Assembly: GCF_002994745.2 (NCBI RefSeq)
Contig: NC_037091.1
Span: 5,387,501-5,451,500, forward strand
DNA length: 64,000 nucleotides
Reading direction: 5' to 3'
From: Rosa chinensis
Taxonomy: Eukaryota; Streptophyta; Magnoliopsida; Rosales; Rosaceae
Shown here: positions 23,002-34,287 of the stretch, piece by piece
Layout: each line of letters begins with the position of its first letter
Numbering within the stretch: the stretch's first letter is position 1
The notes under the pieces: model-generated
What the model was told of the DNA's origin: nothing
Database searches by the model: none
Seen by the model: only the letters and a program-made list of their open reading frames with translations
Made by a program: the position numbers and the translations under genes

Positions 23002-23415
23002 GGGCTAAATACAAATGACTACCCTGTGGTTTAGGTCCAAAATCAATTCAGTCCCTGAACTTCTAATTTCATCAAAAACACTCCTGCACTTTCAATTTTG
23101 ATCTAATAGGTCTAATTTGTTAGTTTTCTGACAATTGAGTTATTTAACTTGTTAATGTGGCTCATAAATGGCCTATGTTTTATGATGTGGTGTCGAGGTG
23201 GTCTGCATAGTCAACTAGGAGTGAGTCCTACTATTAAAAATAAATAGTTTTTCAACAAATAATCCAACTATAACTTGAACTCATAACAGAATATTAACGA
23301 ATTGGACCTATTAGATCAAAATTGAAAGTGTAGGGGTGTTTTTGATGAAATTAGAAGTTCAGGGACTGAATTGATTTTGGACCTGAACCACAGGGTACTA
23401 ACTAGTATTTAGTCC
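23002..23415. mobile_element. MULE-type MITE, hairpin-forming, present in every array unit
   Basis: 414 bp with inverted arms of ~115 bp starting GGGCTAAATAC and GGACTAAATAC, flanked by the identical 9-mer TTAAGAATA (22993-23001, 23416-23424). It inserted into the right end of the preceding MULE before amplification, since all eight units carry it; later copies start near 24132, 25260, 26390, 27518, 28647, 29775 and 30903. A transcript through it would fold into a long hairpin. Confidence 0.9.
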
Positions 23416-23439
23416 TTAAGAATAATAGAATTTAGAGAG

Positions 23440-23632
23440 ATTGATGAGAGAATTGTGTTTCATTATTGGGAATAGGAGCCCTATATATAGGGATTACAAA
23501 GTATAAGTACTAAAGATACAAGGAAAACTAATCCGAGTAGGACTAGGAATTCTAAAACCTTCTCTCCTATTACAATCATGGAACTACTCCTAGTTTGATT
23601 AGGCACACAAAGCTGATTTCCTTCAACAAAAT
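23440..23632 (+). mobile_element. Possible short solo LTR in the OMT promoter region
   Basis: Starts TGATGAGAGAATTGTGTTTC, has GGAGCCCTATATATAGGG near its middle and ends CTTCAACA. This looks like a small copia or TRIM LTR, with TG and CA ends but no clear 5-bp duplication. It is repeated in all eight units upstream of the TATA box. It may just be native promoter sequence. Confidence 0.4.
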
Positions 23633-23817
23633 GGAATTAAAAAAACTTATTGAGGTAAGTGGAAAAAGAATCTCTAGAAATTAAGTAGATAGATCGGGCT
23701 CTATGTGGTACAGGACGCTGGCTATGATGCAGTCCCTATAAATAGATTGGTAGCCCACAAAGTTTTAGCACCCAATTAACATACATTTCACTAGCTGGTC
23801 AATAGAAACAAAACCTA

Positions 23818-24039
23818 ATGGCCTCTCCATTGGAAATAGAAACACTCCGGTACTCCAGCATTCTTGTTGATGCTAAAAGAAAAGAAGAAGAAAGCAGCTT
23901 TGATCATGCTGTTCAGCTAATGCTTTCTTCTGCGCTACCCATGTCAATTCAGTCAGCAATTGACCTCGGCCTGTTTGATATCATTTCCAAAGCACCTCTC
24001 TCTCTCTCTCTCAGTAACAAAGAGGTGAGGGTAAAATGA
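23818..24039 (+). pseudogene. Truncated OMT exon 1, unit 1
   Basis: An ATG and 59 codons identical in protein to the start of the complete gene at 31721 (MASPLEIETLRYSSILVDAK to IISKA). The frame then runs into the CT repeat and MULE tail and stops after 73 codons. It has its own TATA box at 23737. The junction lies at about 23993. It lacks most of the dimerisation region and the whole SAM-binding domain, so cannot be an enzyme. A consensus-like donor AAAGAG|GTGAGG lies at its end, but joining there to exon 2 would be out of frame. Confidence 0.9.
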
Positions 24040-24947
24040 TATTTAAGAAAATAAAAAACAAAAAAAAAATCTTAATGGGGTATTAAGGAATACCTCTTTA
24101 GAGTGTTTTGGGTAAGAGGTGTTTAAGAATAGGGCTAAATACAAATGACTACCCTGTGGTTTAGGTCCAAAATCAATTCAGTCCCTGAACTTCTAATTTC
24201 ATCAAAAACACTCCTGCACTTTCAATTTTGATCTAATAGGTCTAATTTGTTAGTTTTCTGACAATTGAGTTATTTAACTTGTTAATGTGGCTCATAAATG
24301 GCCTATGTTTTATGATGTGGTGTCGAGGTGGTCTGCATAGTCAACTAGGAGTGAGTCCTACTATTAAAAATAAATAGTTTTTCAACAAATAATCCAACTA
24401 TAACTTGAACTCATAACAGAATATTAACGAATTGGACCTATTAGATCAAAATTGAAAGTGTAGGGGTGTTTTTGATGAAATTAGAAGTTCAGGGACTGAA
24501 TTGATTTTGGACCTGAACCACAGGGTACTAACTAGTATTTAGCCCTTAAGAATAATAGAATTTAGAGAGATTGATGAGAGAATTGTGTTTCATTATTGGG
24601 AATAGGAGCCCTATATATAGTGATTACAAAGTATAAGTACTAAAGATACAAGGAAAACTAATCCGAGTAGGACTAGGAATTCTAAAACCTTCTCTCCTAT
24701 TACAATCATGGAACTACTCCTAGTTTGATTAGGCACACAAAGCTGATTTCCTTCAACAAAAGGGAATTAAAAAAACTTATTGAGGTAAGTGGAAAAAGAA
24801 TCTCTAGAAATTAAGTAGATAGATCGGGCTCTATGTGGTACAGGACGCTGGCTATGATGCAGTCCCTATAAATAGATTGGTAGCCCACAAAGTTTTAGCA
24901 CCCAATTAACATACATTTCACTAGCTGGTCAATAGAAACAAAACCTA

Positions 24948-25169
24948 ATGGCCTCTCCATTGGAAATAGAAACACTCCGGTACTCCAGCATTCTTGTTGA
25001 TGCTAAAAGAAAAGAAGAAGAAAGCAGCTTTGATCATGCTGTTCAGCTAATGCTTTCTTCTGCGCTACCCATGTCAATTCAGTCAGCAATTGACCTCGGC
25101 CTGTTTGATATCATTTCCAAAGCACCTCTCTCTCTCTCTCTCAGTAACAAAGAGGTGAGGGTAAAATGA
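24948..25169 (+). pseudogene. Truncated OMT exon 1, unit 2
   Basis: Same 73-codon frame as the copy at 23818, with its own TATA box near 24867. The upstream block differs by GCCC for GTCC near 24542 and AGTG for AGGG near 24620. Confidence 0.9.
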
Positions 25170-26075
25170 TATTTAAGAAAATAAAAACAAAAAAAAATCT
25201 TAATGGGGTATTAAGGAATACCTCTTTAGAGTGTTTTGGGTAAGAGGTGTTTAAGAATAGGGCTAAATACAAATGACTACCCTGTGGTTTAGGTCCAAAA
25301 TCAATTCAGTCCCTGAACTTCTAATTTCATCAAAAACACTCCTGCACTTTCAATTTTGATCTAATAGGTCTAATTTGTTAGTTTTCTGACAATTGAGTTA
25401 TTTAACTTGTTAATGTGGCTCATAAATGGCCTATGTTTTATGATGTGGTGTCGAGGTGGTCTGCATAGTCAACTAGGAGTGAGTCATACTATTAAAAATA
25501 AATAGTTTTTCAACAAATAATCCAACTATAACTTGAACTCATAACAGAATATTAACGAATTGGACCTATTAGATCAAAATTGAAAGTGTAGGGGTGTTTT
25601 TGATGAAATTAGAAGTTCAGGGACTGAATTGATTTTGGACCTGAACCACAGGGTACTAACTAGTATTTAGTCCTTAAGAATAATAGAATTTAGAGAGATT
25701 GATGAGAGAATTGTGTTTCATTATTGGGAATAGGAGCCCTATATATAGGGATTACAAAGTATAAGTACTAAAGATACAAGGAAAACTAATCCGAGTAGGA
25801 CTAGGAATTCTAAAACCTTCTCTCCTATTACAATCATGGAACTACTCCTAGTTTGATTAGGCACACAAAGCTGATTTCCTTCAACAAAAGGGAATTAAAA
25901 AAACTTATTGAGGTAAGTGGAAAAAGAATCTCTAGAAATTAAGTAGATAGATCGGGCTCTATGTGGTACAGGACGCTGGCTATGATGCAGTCCCTATAAA
26001 TAGATTGGTAGCCCACAAAGTTTTAGCACCCAATTAACATACATTTCACTAGCTGGTCAATAGAAACAAAACCTA

Positions 26076-26297
26076 ATGGCCTCTCCATTGGAAATAGAAA
26101 CACTCCGGTACTCCAGCATTCTTGTTGATGCTAAAAGAAAAGAAGAAGAAAGCAGCTTTGATCATGCTGTTCAGCTAATGCTTTCTTCTGCGCTACCCAT
26201 GTCAATTCAGTCAGCAATTGACCTCGGCCTGTTTGATATCATTTCCAAAGCACCTCTCTCTCTCTCTCTCAGTAACAAAGAGGTGAGGGTGAAATGA
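26076..26297 (+). pseudogene. Truncated OMT exon 1, unit 3
   Basis: Same 73-codon frame, with TATA box near 25995. Its tail starts unit 4, where GTAAAATG is changed to GTGAAATG. Confidence 0.9.
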
Positions 26298-27205
26298 TAT
26301 TTAAGAAAATAAAAAACAAAAAAAAAATCTTAATGGGGTATTAAGGAATACCTCTTTAGAGTGTTTTGGGTAAGAGGTGTTTAAGAATAGGGCTAAATAC
26401 AAATGACTACCCTGTGGTTTAGGTCCAAAATCAATTCAGTCCCTGAACTTCTAATTTCATCAAAAACACTCCTGCACTTTCAATTTTGATCTAATAGGTC
26501 TAATTTGTTAGTTTTCTGACAATTGAGTTATTTAACTTGTTAATGTGGCTCATAAATGGCCTATGTTTTATGATGTGGTGTCGAGGTGGTCTGCATAGTC
26601 AACTAGGAGTGAGTCCTACTATTAAAAATAAATAGTTTTTCAACAAATAATCCAACTATAACTTGAACTCATAACAGAATATTAACGAATTGGACCTATT
26701 AGATCAAAATTGAAAGTGTAGGGGTGTTTTTGATGAAATTAGAAGTTCAGGGACTGAATTGATTTTGGACCTGAACCACAGGGTACTAACTAGTATTTAG
26801 CCCTTAAGAATAATAGAATTTAGAGAGATTGATGAGAGAATTGTGTTTCATTATTGGGAATAGGAGCCCTATATATAGGGATTACAAAGTATAAGTACTA
26901 AAGATACAAGGAAAACTAATCCGAGTAGGACTAGGAATTCTAAAACCTTCTCTCCTATTACAATCATGGAACTACTCCTAGTTTGATTAGGCACACAAAG
27001 CTGATTTCCTTCAACAAAAGGGAATTAAAAAAACTTATTGAGGTAAGTGGAAAAAGAATCTCTAGAAATTAAGTAGATAGATCGGGCTCTATGTGGTACA
27101 GGACGCTGGCTATGATGCAGTCCCTATAAATAGATTGGTAGCCCACAAAGTTTTAGCACCCAATTAACATACATTTCACTAGCTGGTCAATAGAAACAAA
27201 ACCTA

Positions 27206-27427
27206 ATGGCCTCTCCATTGGAAATAGAAACACTCCGGTACTCCAGCATTCTTGTTGATGCTAAAAGAAAAGAAGAAGAAAGCAGCTTTGATCATGCTGT
27301 TCAGCTAATGCTTTCTTCTGCGCTACCCATGTCAATTCAGTCAGCAATTGACCTCGGCCTGTTTGATATCATTTCCAAAGCACCTCTCTCTCTCTCTCTC
27401 AGTAACAAAGAGGTGAGGGTAAAATGA
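27206..27427 (+). pseudogene. Truncated OMT exon 1, unit 4
   Basis: Same 73-codon frame, with TATA box near 27125. The following spacer carries the variants TGTTGAGG and CAATTAGG that recur in the spacers after 29463 and 30591. Confidence 0.9.
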
Positions 27428-28333
27428 TATTTAAGAAAATAAAAACAAAAAAAAATCTTAATGGGGTATTAAGGAATACCTCTTTAGAGTGTTTTGGGTA
27501 AGAGGTGTTTAAGAATAGGGCTAAATACAAATGACTACCCTGTGGTTTAGGTCCAAAATCAATTCAGTCCCTGAACTTCTAATTTCATCAAAAACACTCC
27601 TGCACTTTCAATTTTGATCTAATAGGTCTAATTTGTTAGTTTTCTGACAATTGAGTTATTTAACTTGTTAATGTGGCTCATAAATGGCCTATGTTTTATG
27701 ATGTGGTGTTGAGGTGGTCTGCATAGTCAATTAGGAGTGAGTCCTACTATTAAAAATAAATAGTTTTTCAACAAATAATCCAACTATAACTTGAACTCAT
27801 AACAGAATATTAACGAATTGGACCTATTAGATCAAAATTGAAAGTGTAGGGGTGTTTTTGATGAAATTAGAAGTTCAGGGACTGAATTGATTTTGGACCT
27901 GAACCACAGGGTACTAACTAGTATTTAGCCCTTAAGAATAATAGAATTTAGAGAGATTGATGAGAGAATTGTGTTTCATTATTGGGAATAGGAGCCCTAT
28001 ATATAGTGATTACAAAGTATAAGTACTAAAGATACAAGGAAAACTAATCCGAGTAGGACTAGGAATTCTAAAACCTTCTCTCCTATTACAATCATGGAAC
28101 TACTCCTAGTTTGATTAGGCACACAAAGCTGATTTCCTTCAACAAAAGGGAATTAAAAAAACTTATTGAGGTAAGTGGAAAAAGAATCTCTAGAAATTAA
28201 GTAGATAGATCGGGCTCTATGTGGTACAGGACGCTGGCTATGATGCAGTCCCTATAAATAGATTGGTAGCCCACAAAGTTTTAGCACCCAATTAACATAC
28301 ATTTCACTAGCTGGTCAATAGAAACAAAACCTA

Positions 28334-28555
28334 ATGGCCTCTCCATTGGAAATAGAAACACTCCGGTACTCCAGCATTCTTGTTGATGCTAAAAGAAAAG
28401 AAGAAGAAAGCAGCTTTGATCATGCTGTTCAGCTAATGCTTTCTTCTGCGCTACCCATGTCAATTCAGTCAGCAATTGACCTCGGCCTGTTTGATATCAT
28501 TTCCAAAGCACCTCTCTCTCTCTCTCTCAGTAACAAAGAGGTGAGGGTGAAATGA
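28334..28555 (+). pseudogene. Truncated OMT exon 1, unit 5
   Basis: Same 73-codon frame, with TATA box near 28253. The tail shows GTGAAATG as in unit 3's tail. Confidence 0.9.
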
Positions 28556-29462
28556 TATTTAAGAAAATAAAAAACAAAAAAAAATCTTAATGGGGTATTA
28601 AGGAATACCTCTTTAGAGTGTTTTGGGTAAGAGGTGTTTAAGAATAGGGCTAAATACAAATGACTACCCTGTGGTTTAGGTCCAAAATCAATTCAGTCCC
28701 TGAACTTCTAATTTCATCAAAAACACTCCTGCACTTTCAATTTTGATCTAATAGGTCTAATTTGTTAGTTTTCTGACAATTGAGTTATTTAACTTGTTAA
28801 TGTGGCTCATAAATGGCCTATGTTTTATGATGTGGTGTCGAGGTGGTCTGCATAGTCAACTAGGAGTGAGTCCTACTATTAAAAATAAATAGTTTTTCAA
28901 CAAATAATCCAACTATAACTTGAACTCATAACAGAATATTAACGAATTGGACCTATTAGATCAAAATTGAAAGTGTAGGGGTGTTTTTGATGAAATTAGA
29001 AGTTCAGGGACTGAATTGATTTTGGACCTGAACCACAGGGTACTAACTAGTATTTAGCCCTTAAGAATAATAGAATTTAGAGAGATTGATGAGAGAATTG
29101 TGTTTCATTATTGGGAATAGGAGCCCTATATATAGGGATTACAAAGTATAAGTACTAAAGATACAAGGAAAACTAATCCGAGTAGGACTAGGAATTCTAA
29201 AACCTTCTCTCCTATTACAATCATGGAACTACTCCTAGTTTGATTAGGCACACAAAGTTGATTTCCTTCAACAAAAGGGAATTAAAAAAACTTATTGAGG
29301 TAAGTGGAAAAAGAATCTCTAGAAATTAAGTAGATAGATCGGGCTCTATGTGGTACAGGACGCTGGCTATGATGCAGTCCCTATAAATAGATTGGTAGCC
29401 CACAAAGTTTTAGCACCCAATTAACATACATTTCACTAGCTGGTCAATAGAAACAAAACCTA

Positions 29463-29684
29463 ATGGCCTCTCCATTGGAAATAGAAACACTCCGGTACTC
29501 CAGCATTCTTGTTGATGCTAAAAGAAAAGAAGAAGAAAGCAGCTTTGATCATGCTGTTCAGCTAATGCTTTCTTCTGCGCTACCCATGTCAATTCAGTCA
29601 GCAATTGACCTCGGCCTGTTTGATATCATTTCCAAAGCACCTCTCTCTCTCTCTCTCAGTAACAAAGAGGTGAGGGTGAAATGA
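29463..29684 (+). pseudogene. Truncated OMT exon 1, unit 6
   Basis: Same 73-codon frame, with TATA box near 29382. The upstream spacer has AAAGTTGAT instead of AAAGCTGAT. Confidence 0.9.
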
Positions 29685-30590
29685 TATTTAAGAAATAAAA
29701 AACAAAAAAAAATCTTAATGGGGTATTAAGGAATACCTCTTTAGAGTGTTTTGGGTAAGAGGTGTTTAAGAATAGGGCTAAATACAAATGACTACCCTGT
29801 GGTTTAGGTCCAAAATCAATTCAGTCCCTGAACTTCTAATTTCATCAAAAACACTCCTGCACTTTCAATTTTGATCTAATAGGTCTAATTTGTTAGTTTT
29901 CTGACAATTGAGTTATTTAACTTGTTAATGTGGCTCATAAATGGCCTATGTTTTATGATGTGGTGTTGAGGTGGTCTGCATAGTCAATTAGGAGTGAGTC
30001 CTACTATTAAAAATAAATAGTTTTTCAACAAATAATCCAACTATAACTTGAACTCATAACAGAATATTAACGAATTGGACCTATTAGATCAAAATTGAAA
30101 GTGTAGGGGTGTTTTTGATGAAATTAGAAGTTCAGGGACTGAATTGATTTTGGACCTGAACCACAGGGTACTAACTAGTATTTAGCCCTTAAGAATAATA
30201 GAATTTAGAGAGATTGATGAGAGAATTGTGTTTCATTATTGGGAATAGGAGCCCTATATATAGTGATTACAAAGTATAAGTACTAAAGATACAAGGAAAA
30301 CTAATCCGAGTAGGACTAGGAATTCTAAAACCTTCTCTCCTATTACAATCATGGAACTACTCCTAGTTTGATTAGGCACACAAAGCTGATTTCCTTCAAC
30401 AAAAGGGAATTAAAAAAACTTATTGAGGTAAGTGGAAAAAGAATCTCTAGAAATTAAGTAGATAGATCGGGCTCTATGTGGTACAGGACGCTGGCTATGA
30501 TGCAGTCCCTATAAATAGATTGGTAGCCCACAAAGTTTTAGCACCCAATTAACATACATTTCACTAGCTGGTCAATAGAAACAAAACCTA

Positions 30591-30812
30591 ATGGCCTCTC
30601 CATTGGAAATAGAAACACTCCGGTACTCCAGCATTCTTGTTGATGCTAAAAGAAAAGAAGAAGAAAGCAGCTTTGATCATGCTGTTCAGCTAATGCTTTC
30701 TTCTGCGCTACCCATGTCAATTCAGTCAGCAATTGACCTCGGCCTGTTTGATATCATTTCCAAAGCACCTCTCTCTCTCTCTCTCAGTAACAAAGAGGTG
30801 AGGGTAAAATGA
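30591..30812 (+). pseudogene. Truncated OMT exon 1, unit 7
   Basis: Same 73-codon frame, with TATA box near 30510. This is the last truncated copy before the complete gene. Confidence 0.9.
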
Positions 30813-31639
30813 TATTTAAGAAAATAAAAAACAAAAAAAAAATCTTAATGGGGTATTAAGGAATACCTCTTTAGAGTGTTTTGGGTAAGAGGTGTTTAAG
30901 AATAGGGCTAAATACAAATGACTACCCTGTGGTTTAGGTCCAAAATCAATTCAGTCCCTGAACTTCTAATTTCATCAAAAACACTCCTGCACTTTCAATT
31001 TTGATCTAATAGGTCTAATTTGTTAGTTTTCTGACAATTGAGTTATTTAACTTGTTAATGTGGCTCATAAATGGCCTATGTTTTATGATGTGGTGTTGAG
31101 GTGGTCTGCATAGTCAATTAGGAGTGAGTCCTACTATTAAAAATAAATAGTTTTTCAACAAATAATCCAACTATAACTTGAACTCATAACAGAATATTAA
31201 CGAATTGGACCTATTAGATCAAAATTGAAAGTGTAGGGGTGTTTTTGATGAAATTAGAAGTTCAGGGACTGAATTGATTTTGGACCTGAACCACAGGGTA
31301 CTAACTAGTATTTAGCCCTTAAGAATAATAGAATTTAGAGAGATTGATGAGAGAATTGTGTTTCATTATTGGGAATAGGAGCCCTATATATAGTGATTAC
31401 AAAGTATAAGTACTAAAGATACAAGGAAAACTAATCCGAGTAGGACTAGGAATTCTAAAACCTTCTCTCCTATTACAATCATGGAACTACTCCTAGTTTG
31501 ATTAGGCACACAAAGCTGATTTCCTTCAACAAAAGGGAATTAAAAAAACTTATTGAGGTAAGTGGAAAACGAATCTCTAGAAATTAAGTAGATAGATCGG
31601 GCTCTATGTGGTACAGGACGCTGGCTATGATGCAGTCCC

Positions 31640-31647
31640 TATAAATA
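31640..31647 (+). promoter_or_regulatory. TATA box of the complete OMT gene
   Basis: TATAAATA lies 81 bp before the start codon, leaving room for a transcription start near 31670 and a ~50-base leader. Identical boxes precede all seven truncated copies at the same distance. Confidence 0.75.
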
Positions 31648-31720
31648 GATTGGTAGCCCACAAAGTTTTAGCACCCAATTAACATACATTTCACTAGCTG
31701 GTCAATAGAAACAAAACCTA

Positions 31721-34287
31721 ATGGCCTCTCCATTGGAAATAGAAACACTCCGGTACTCCAGCATTCTTGTTGATGCTAAAAGAAAAGAAGAAGAAAGCAG
31801 CTTTGATCATGCTGTTCAGCTAATGCTTTCTTCTGCGCTACCCATGTCAATTCAGTCAGCAATTGACCTCGGCCTGTTTGATATCATTTCCAAAGCGGGT
31901 ACAGATGCCAAGCTCTCTGTATCAGATATTGCAGCCAAGATTGGCACCAAGAACCCCGAGGCGCCAGTTATGCTGGACCGCATCCTCAGGCTCCTCACCT
32001 CACACTCCGTGCTCAGTTGCTCTGTGGTCAATGGCCAAAGGCTTTACAGCCTCACCGCGGTGTCCAAGCACTTTGCGACTAATGAAGATGGTGCTTCTTT
32101 AGGCCCCACCACGGCATTACTTCAATGCAATCTCAGCTTGAACTGTTGGTTTGTTTCAATTTCCCACTACATAACTTGGATTATGTTTTACTAGCTAGTA
32201 TTGAATAGAGTCATAGACGCATACCTATTTATATATGACTGATCTAAATCCGTTGTACATGTTCAAATATATATAGGTCACAAATAAGAGATGCAGTTGT
32301 TGAAGGAGGAATTCCGTTTAATAGGATCTATGGAAAAACCCCCTATCAGTATCAAGATTCAGACCCCAAGTTTAATCAACTTTTCAATTTGGGAATGGTC
32401 AACCTCACTACTTTGGTTATGAGGAGGATTCTTGATAGCTACCAGGGTTTTGAGCACCTTAACCAGGTTGTTGATGTTGGGGGAGGTCTAGGGATAGCTC
32501 TTAGTCTAATCACTTCCAAATATTCTTATATTAAGGGAATCAATTACGACTTGCCCCATGTTATAAAAGAAGCTCCCCATTATCCTGGTAAGCTATCTGT
32601 TTAAGATGATATGCCAAAATGCCCACCCTCACTCTATTATTTTATTTACAAAACACACTTGTTAATTGCTAGTGAAACCCAATTTGTGATCCTCTTTCCA
32701 CGATTTGACCGTTTAATTTTTTTTTTAAAAATAAGTTTTAAGTTTTCAACATAATTATGGGAAATTTAATATATAGTCTTTAAGATACGACTAAAAAAAA
32801 ATCTTTAAAATACTGAACTAAATCAAATTAATGAAAGAACCAAATCTACACTAACGAATATTAACACCTTAACATATTTCAATTGGGCTTAAACTCACAA
32901 AAATTATTTACATATAGAAATTCCTTAATGAAAGGACTATATATACATGTATCTGTATTGCTATAAATGGAAGTCAAAGACTTCTCCAAATTTTGAATTG
33001 CCCAATGATACCTTCTGAATAAAATCAACTTAATTTGTTATAAAAAAAATCTAAAAAAAAGTATTATGGTAAACTGCTAAAATCAAATAAAAGGGTCCAG
33101 TATCATTTGGTCTAGTGGCATAAGTCTCCCATTTGTAAGTGGGAGGTTGTGAGTTTGACTCACAAAAAGACTAGTTGTTGATGTGATCAAAAAAAAAAAA
33201 AATCAAATGAAAGGAAATTAAAAAGAAGAAAAAGAGTGGATGAGAAACACAATTTCAACCAAAAATTATTGTGGCCAGTTCAATTTACAACTTTTATTTG
33301 AATAAAGAATGTCAAACATTATTTATAATTTATTTCAACAAGCAATACAATAATGACCTTATCCAGAGAGCAGTCATAAAAAGGCCATTAGTTAGAAAAC
33401 ACTATACTAGCACATCCATCCCACGAGCATCCTACAAAGTCCGCTCCTAGTACACCCATATTTTTCTAAATTAAGTCCAAATCAAGAAAACTTAAAAAAC
33501 TCTGAAGAAGGAGAAAAAAACTTGAGCAATCAAAGCTCTTGTTTCCTTGTTGATCTTCACCACTCAAATAAAACCCTTGAAATTCTATGGACTCCTAGTA
33601 GCCAAATCCAGGCCCAAAACCTATAAGCCTCATGTACCATAACAAATCCAAAGCCAGAGCCCTCCAATTTCCAAATTTTATTCTCTTTAGTTGCTAAATT
33701 TTGAGACAAAAAAAAAAAAAAGTTTTTGGATTATTTCTCCGTGCAAAAGCACGAATCAAAGACTAGTATATATAATAGTAACTATTTTGCAGGCGTGGAA
33801 CATGTCGGAGGAGACATGTTTTCAAAGGTTCCATGTGGAGATGCCATTTTTCTGAAGGTATGCTAACATTTTTTATTCTCAAGTTCACATTTATGACTGT
33901 TATTTATTTATTTTATTATTGGTTTGATATGAAATATGCATAACTATACCAAATGGTTAGTAGGTGTAGCTTACTTTGAATATTTTGCAGAACGTACTTC
34001 ATGATTGGATGGATGAGCAATGCATAAAACTATTGAAAAATTGTTACACTGCGATTCCAGATAAAGGAAAAGTAATCGTTGTAGAAACACTTGCTTCAAT
34101 TGAGCCAAACACTAGCCTTGCTGAGAAGATCTCCTCAGAGCTTGATGTGATTATGATGACAGTAGCCCCAGGAGGGAAGGAAAGGACCCAACACCAATTT
34201 ATGGACTTGGCAACTGCTGCTGGATTTAGTGGCATCAAATATGAATGTCTTGCCAGTTATCTTCATGTTATGGAGTTCATCAAGTAG
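31721..34287 (+). CDS. COMT-like O-methyltransferase, four exons
   Basis: Exons 31721-32148, 32277-32587, 33793-33857 and 33991-34287, all with GT-AG introns, give an unbroken 366-residue protein, the usual length for plant type-I SAM-dependent O-methyltransferases. The N-terminal dimerisation domain spans ~1-115. The SAM site VVDVGGGLG (207-215), GINYDLPHVI and VGGDMF follow. The catalytic His is His272 (VLHDW), with Glu300 (VVET) and Glu332 (GGKER) in the expected partner positions. Lignin COMT pocket residues are changed: the Met-Asn pair is Leu-Leu, and the position of COMT His183 is Leu186. I infer a phenolic or scent-type substrate rather than caffeate. It likely acts in the cytosol. 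The promoter and exon 1 are the last unit of the array; intron 2 carries a SINE and a Helitron end. Confidence 0.9.
33094..33198 (+). mobile_element. tRNA-derived SINE in OMT intron 2
   Basis: About 105 bp with a polymerase III A-box-like TGGTCTAGTGGCATAAG and a B-box-like GGTTGTGAGTTTGACTC, ending in an A tract. The 15-mers AAAATCAAATAAAAG (33079-33093) and AAAATCAAATGAAAG (33199-33213) are a target duplication with one mismatch. Same strand as the gene. Confidence 0.85.
33739..33766 (+). mobile_element. Helitron 3' terminus in OMT intron 2
   Basis: The stem arms CGTGC and GCACG with an AAAA loop (33740-33753) are followed 9 bases later by CTAG and then T, the Helitron 3' signature at an A/T target. 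The 5' TC end was not identified in the intron, so the element may be truncated or begin within 33215-33700, which is otherwise AT-rich and non-coding. Confidence 0.65.

Larger units (their letters stand above)
22860..31893 (+). repeat. Tandem array of eight ~1,129-bp promoter and exon-1 units
   Basis: Eight direct repeats, with start codons at 23818, 24948, 26076, 27206, 28334, 29463, 30591 and 31721 (spacing 1,128-1,130 bp). Each unit has, in order: a CT tract with the MULE tail, a 414-bp hairpin MITE, an LTR-like block, a TATA box (81 bp before the ATG) and OMT exon 1. Seven exons are cut after codon 59 and joined through AGCACCTCTCTCT to the CT tract of the next unit; the eighth continues into the gene. 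Units differ at few positions. Units 4 and 6 share (A/G)-(C/T) variants absent from units 3 and 5, suggesting later duplication of two-unit blocks. Confidence 0.95.

Noticed and set aside
23818..31500. Truncated exons splicing to exon 2 through the AAAGAG|GTGAGG donor
   Set aside because: The donor is in phase 0 while exon 2 needs phase 2, so the joined frame would be wrong; a protein product is unlikely.
22860..31893. Regular repeats that could suggest a CRISPR-like array or satellite centromere repeat
   Set aside because: The unit is 1.13 kb, contains a recognisable promoter and OMT exon, and has no short repeat-spacer structure.
33094..33198. tRNA gene in the OMT intron
   Set aside because: It has A and B box-like words but no complete cloverleaf, an A tail and a target duplication, so it is a SINE.
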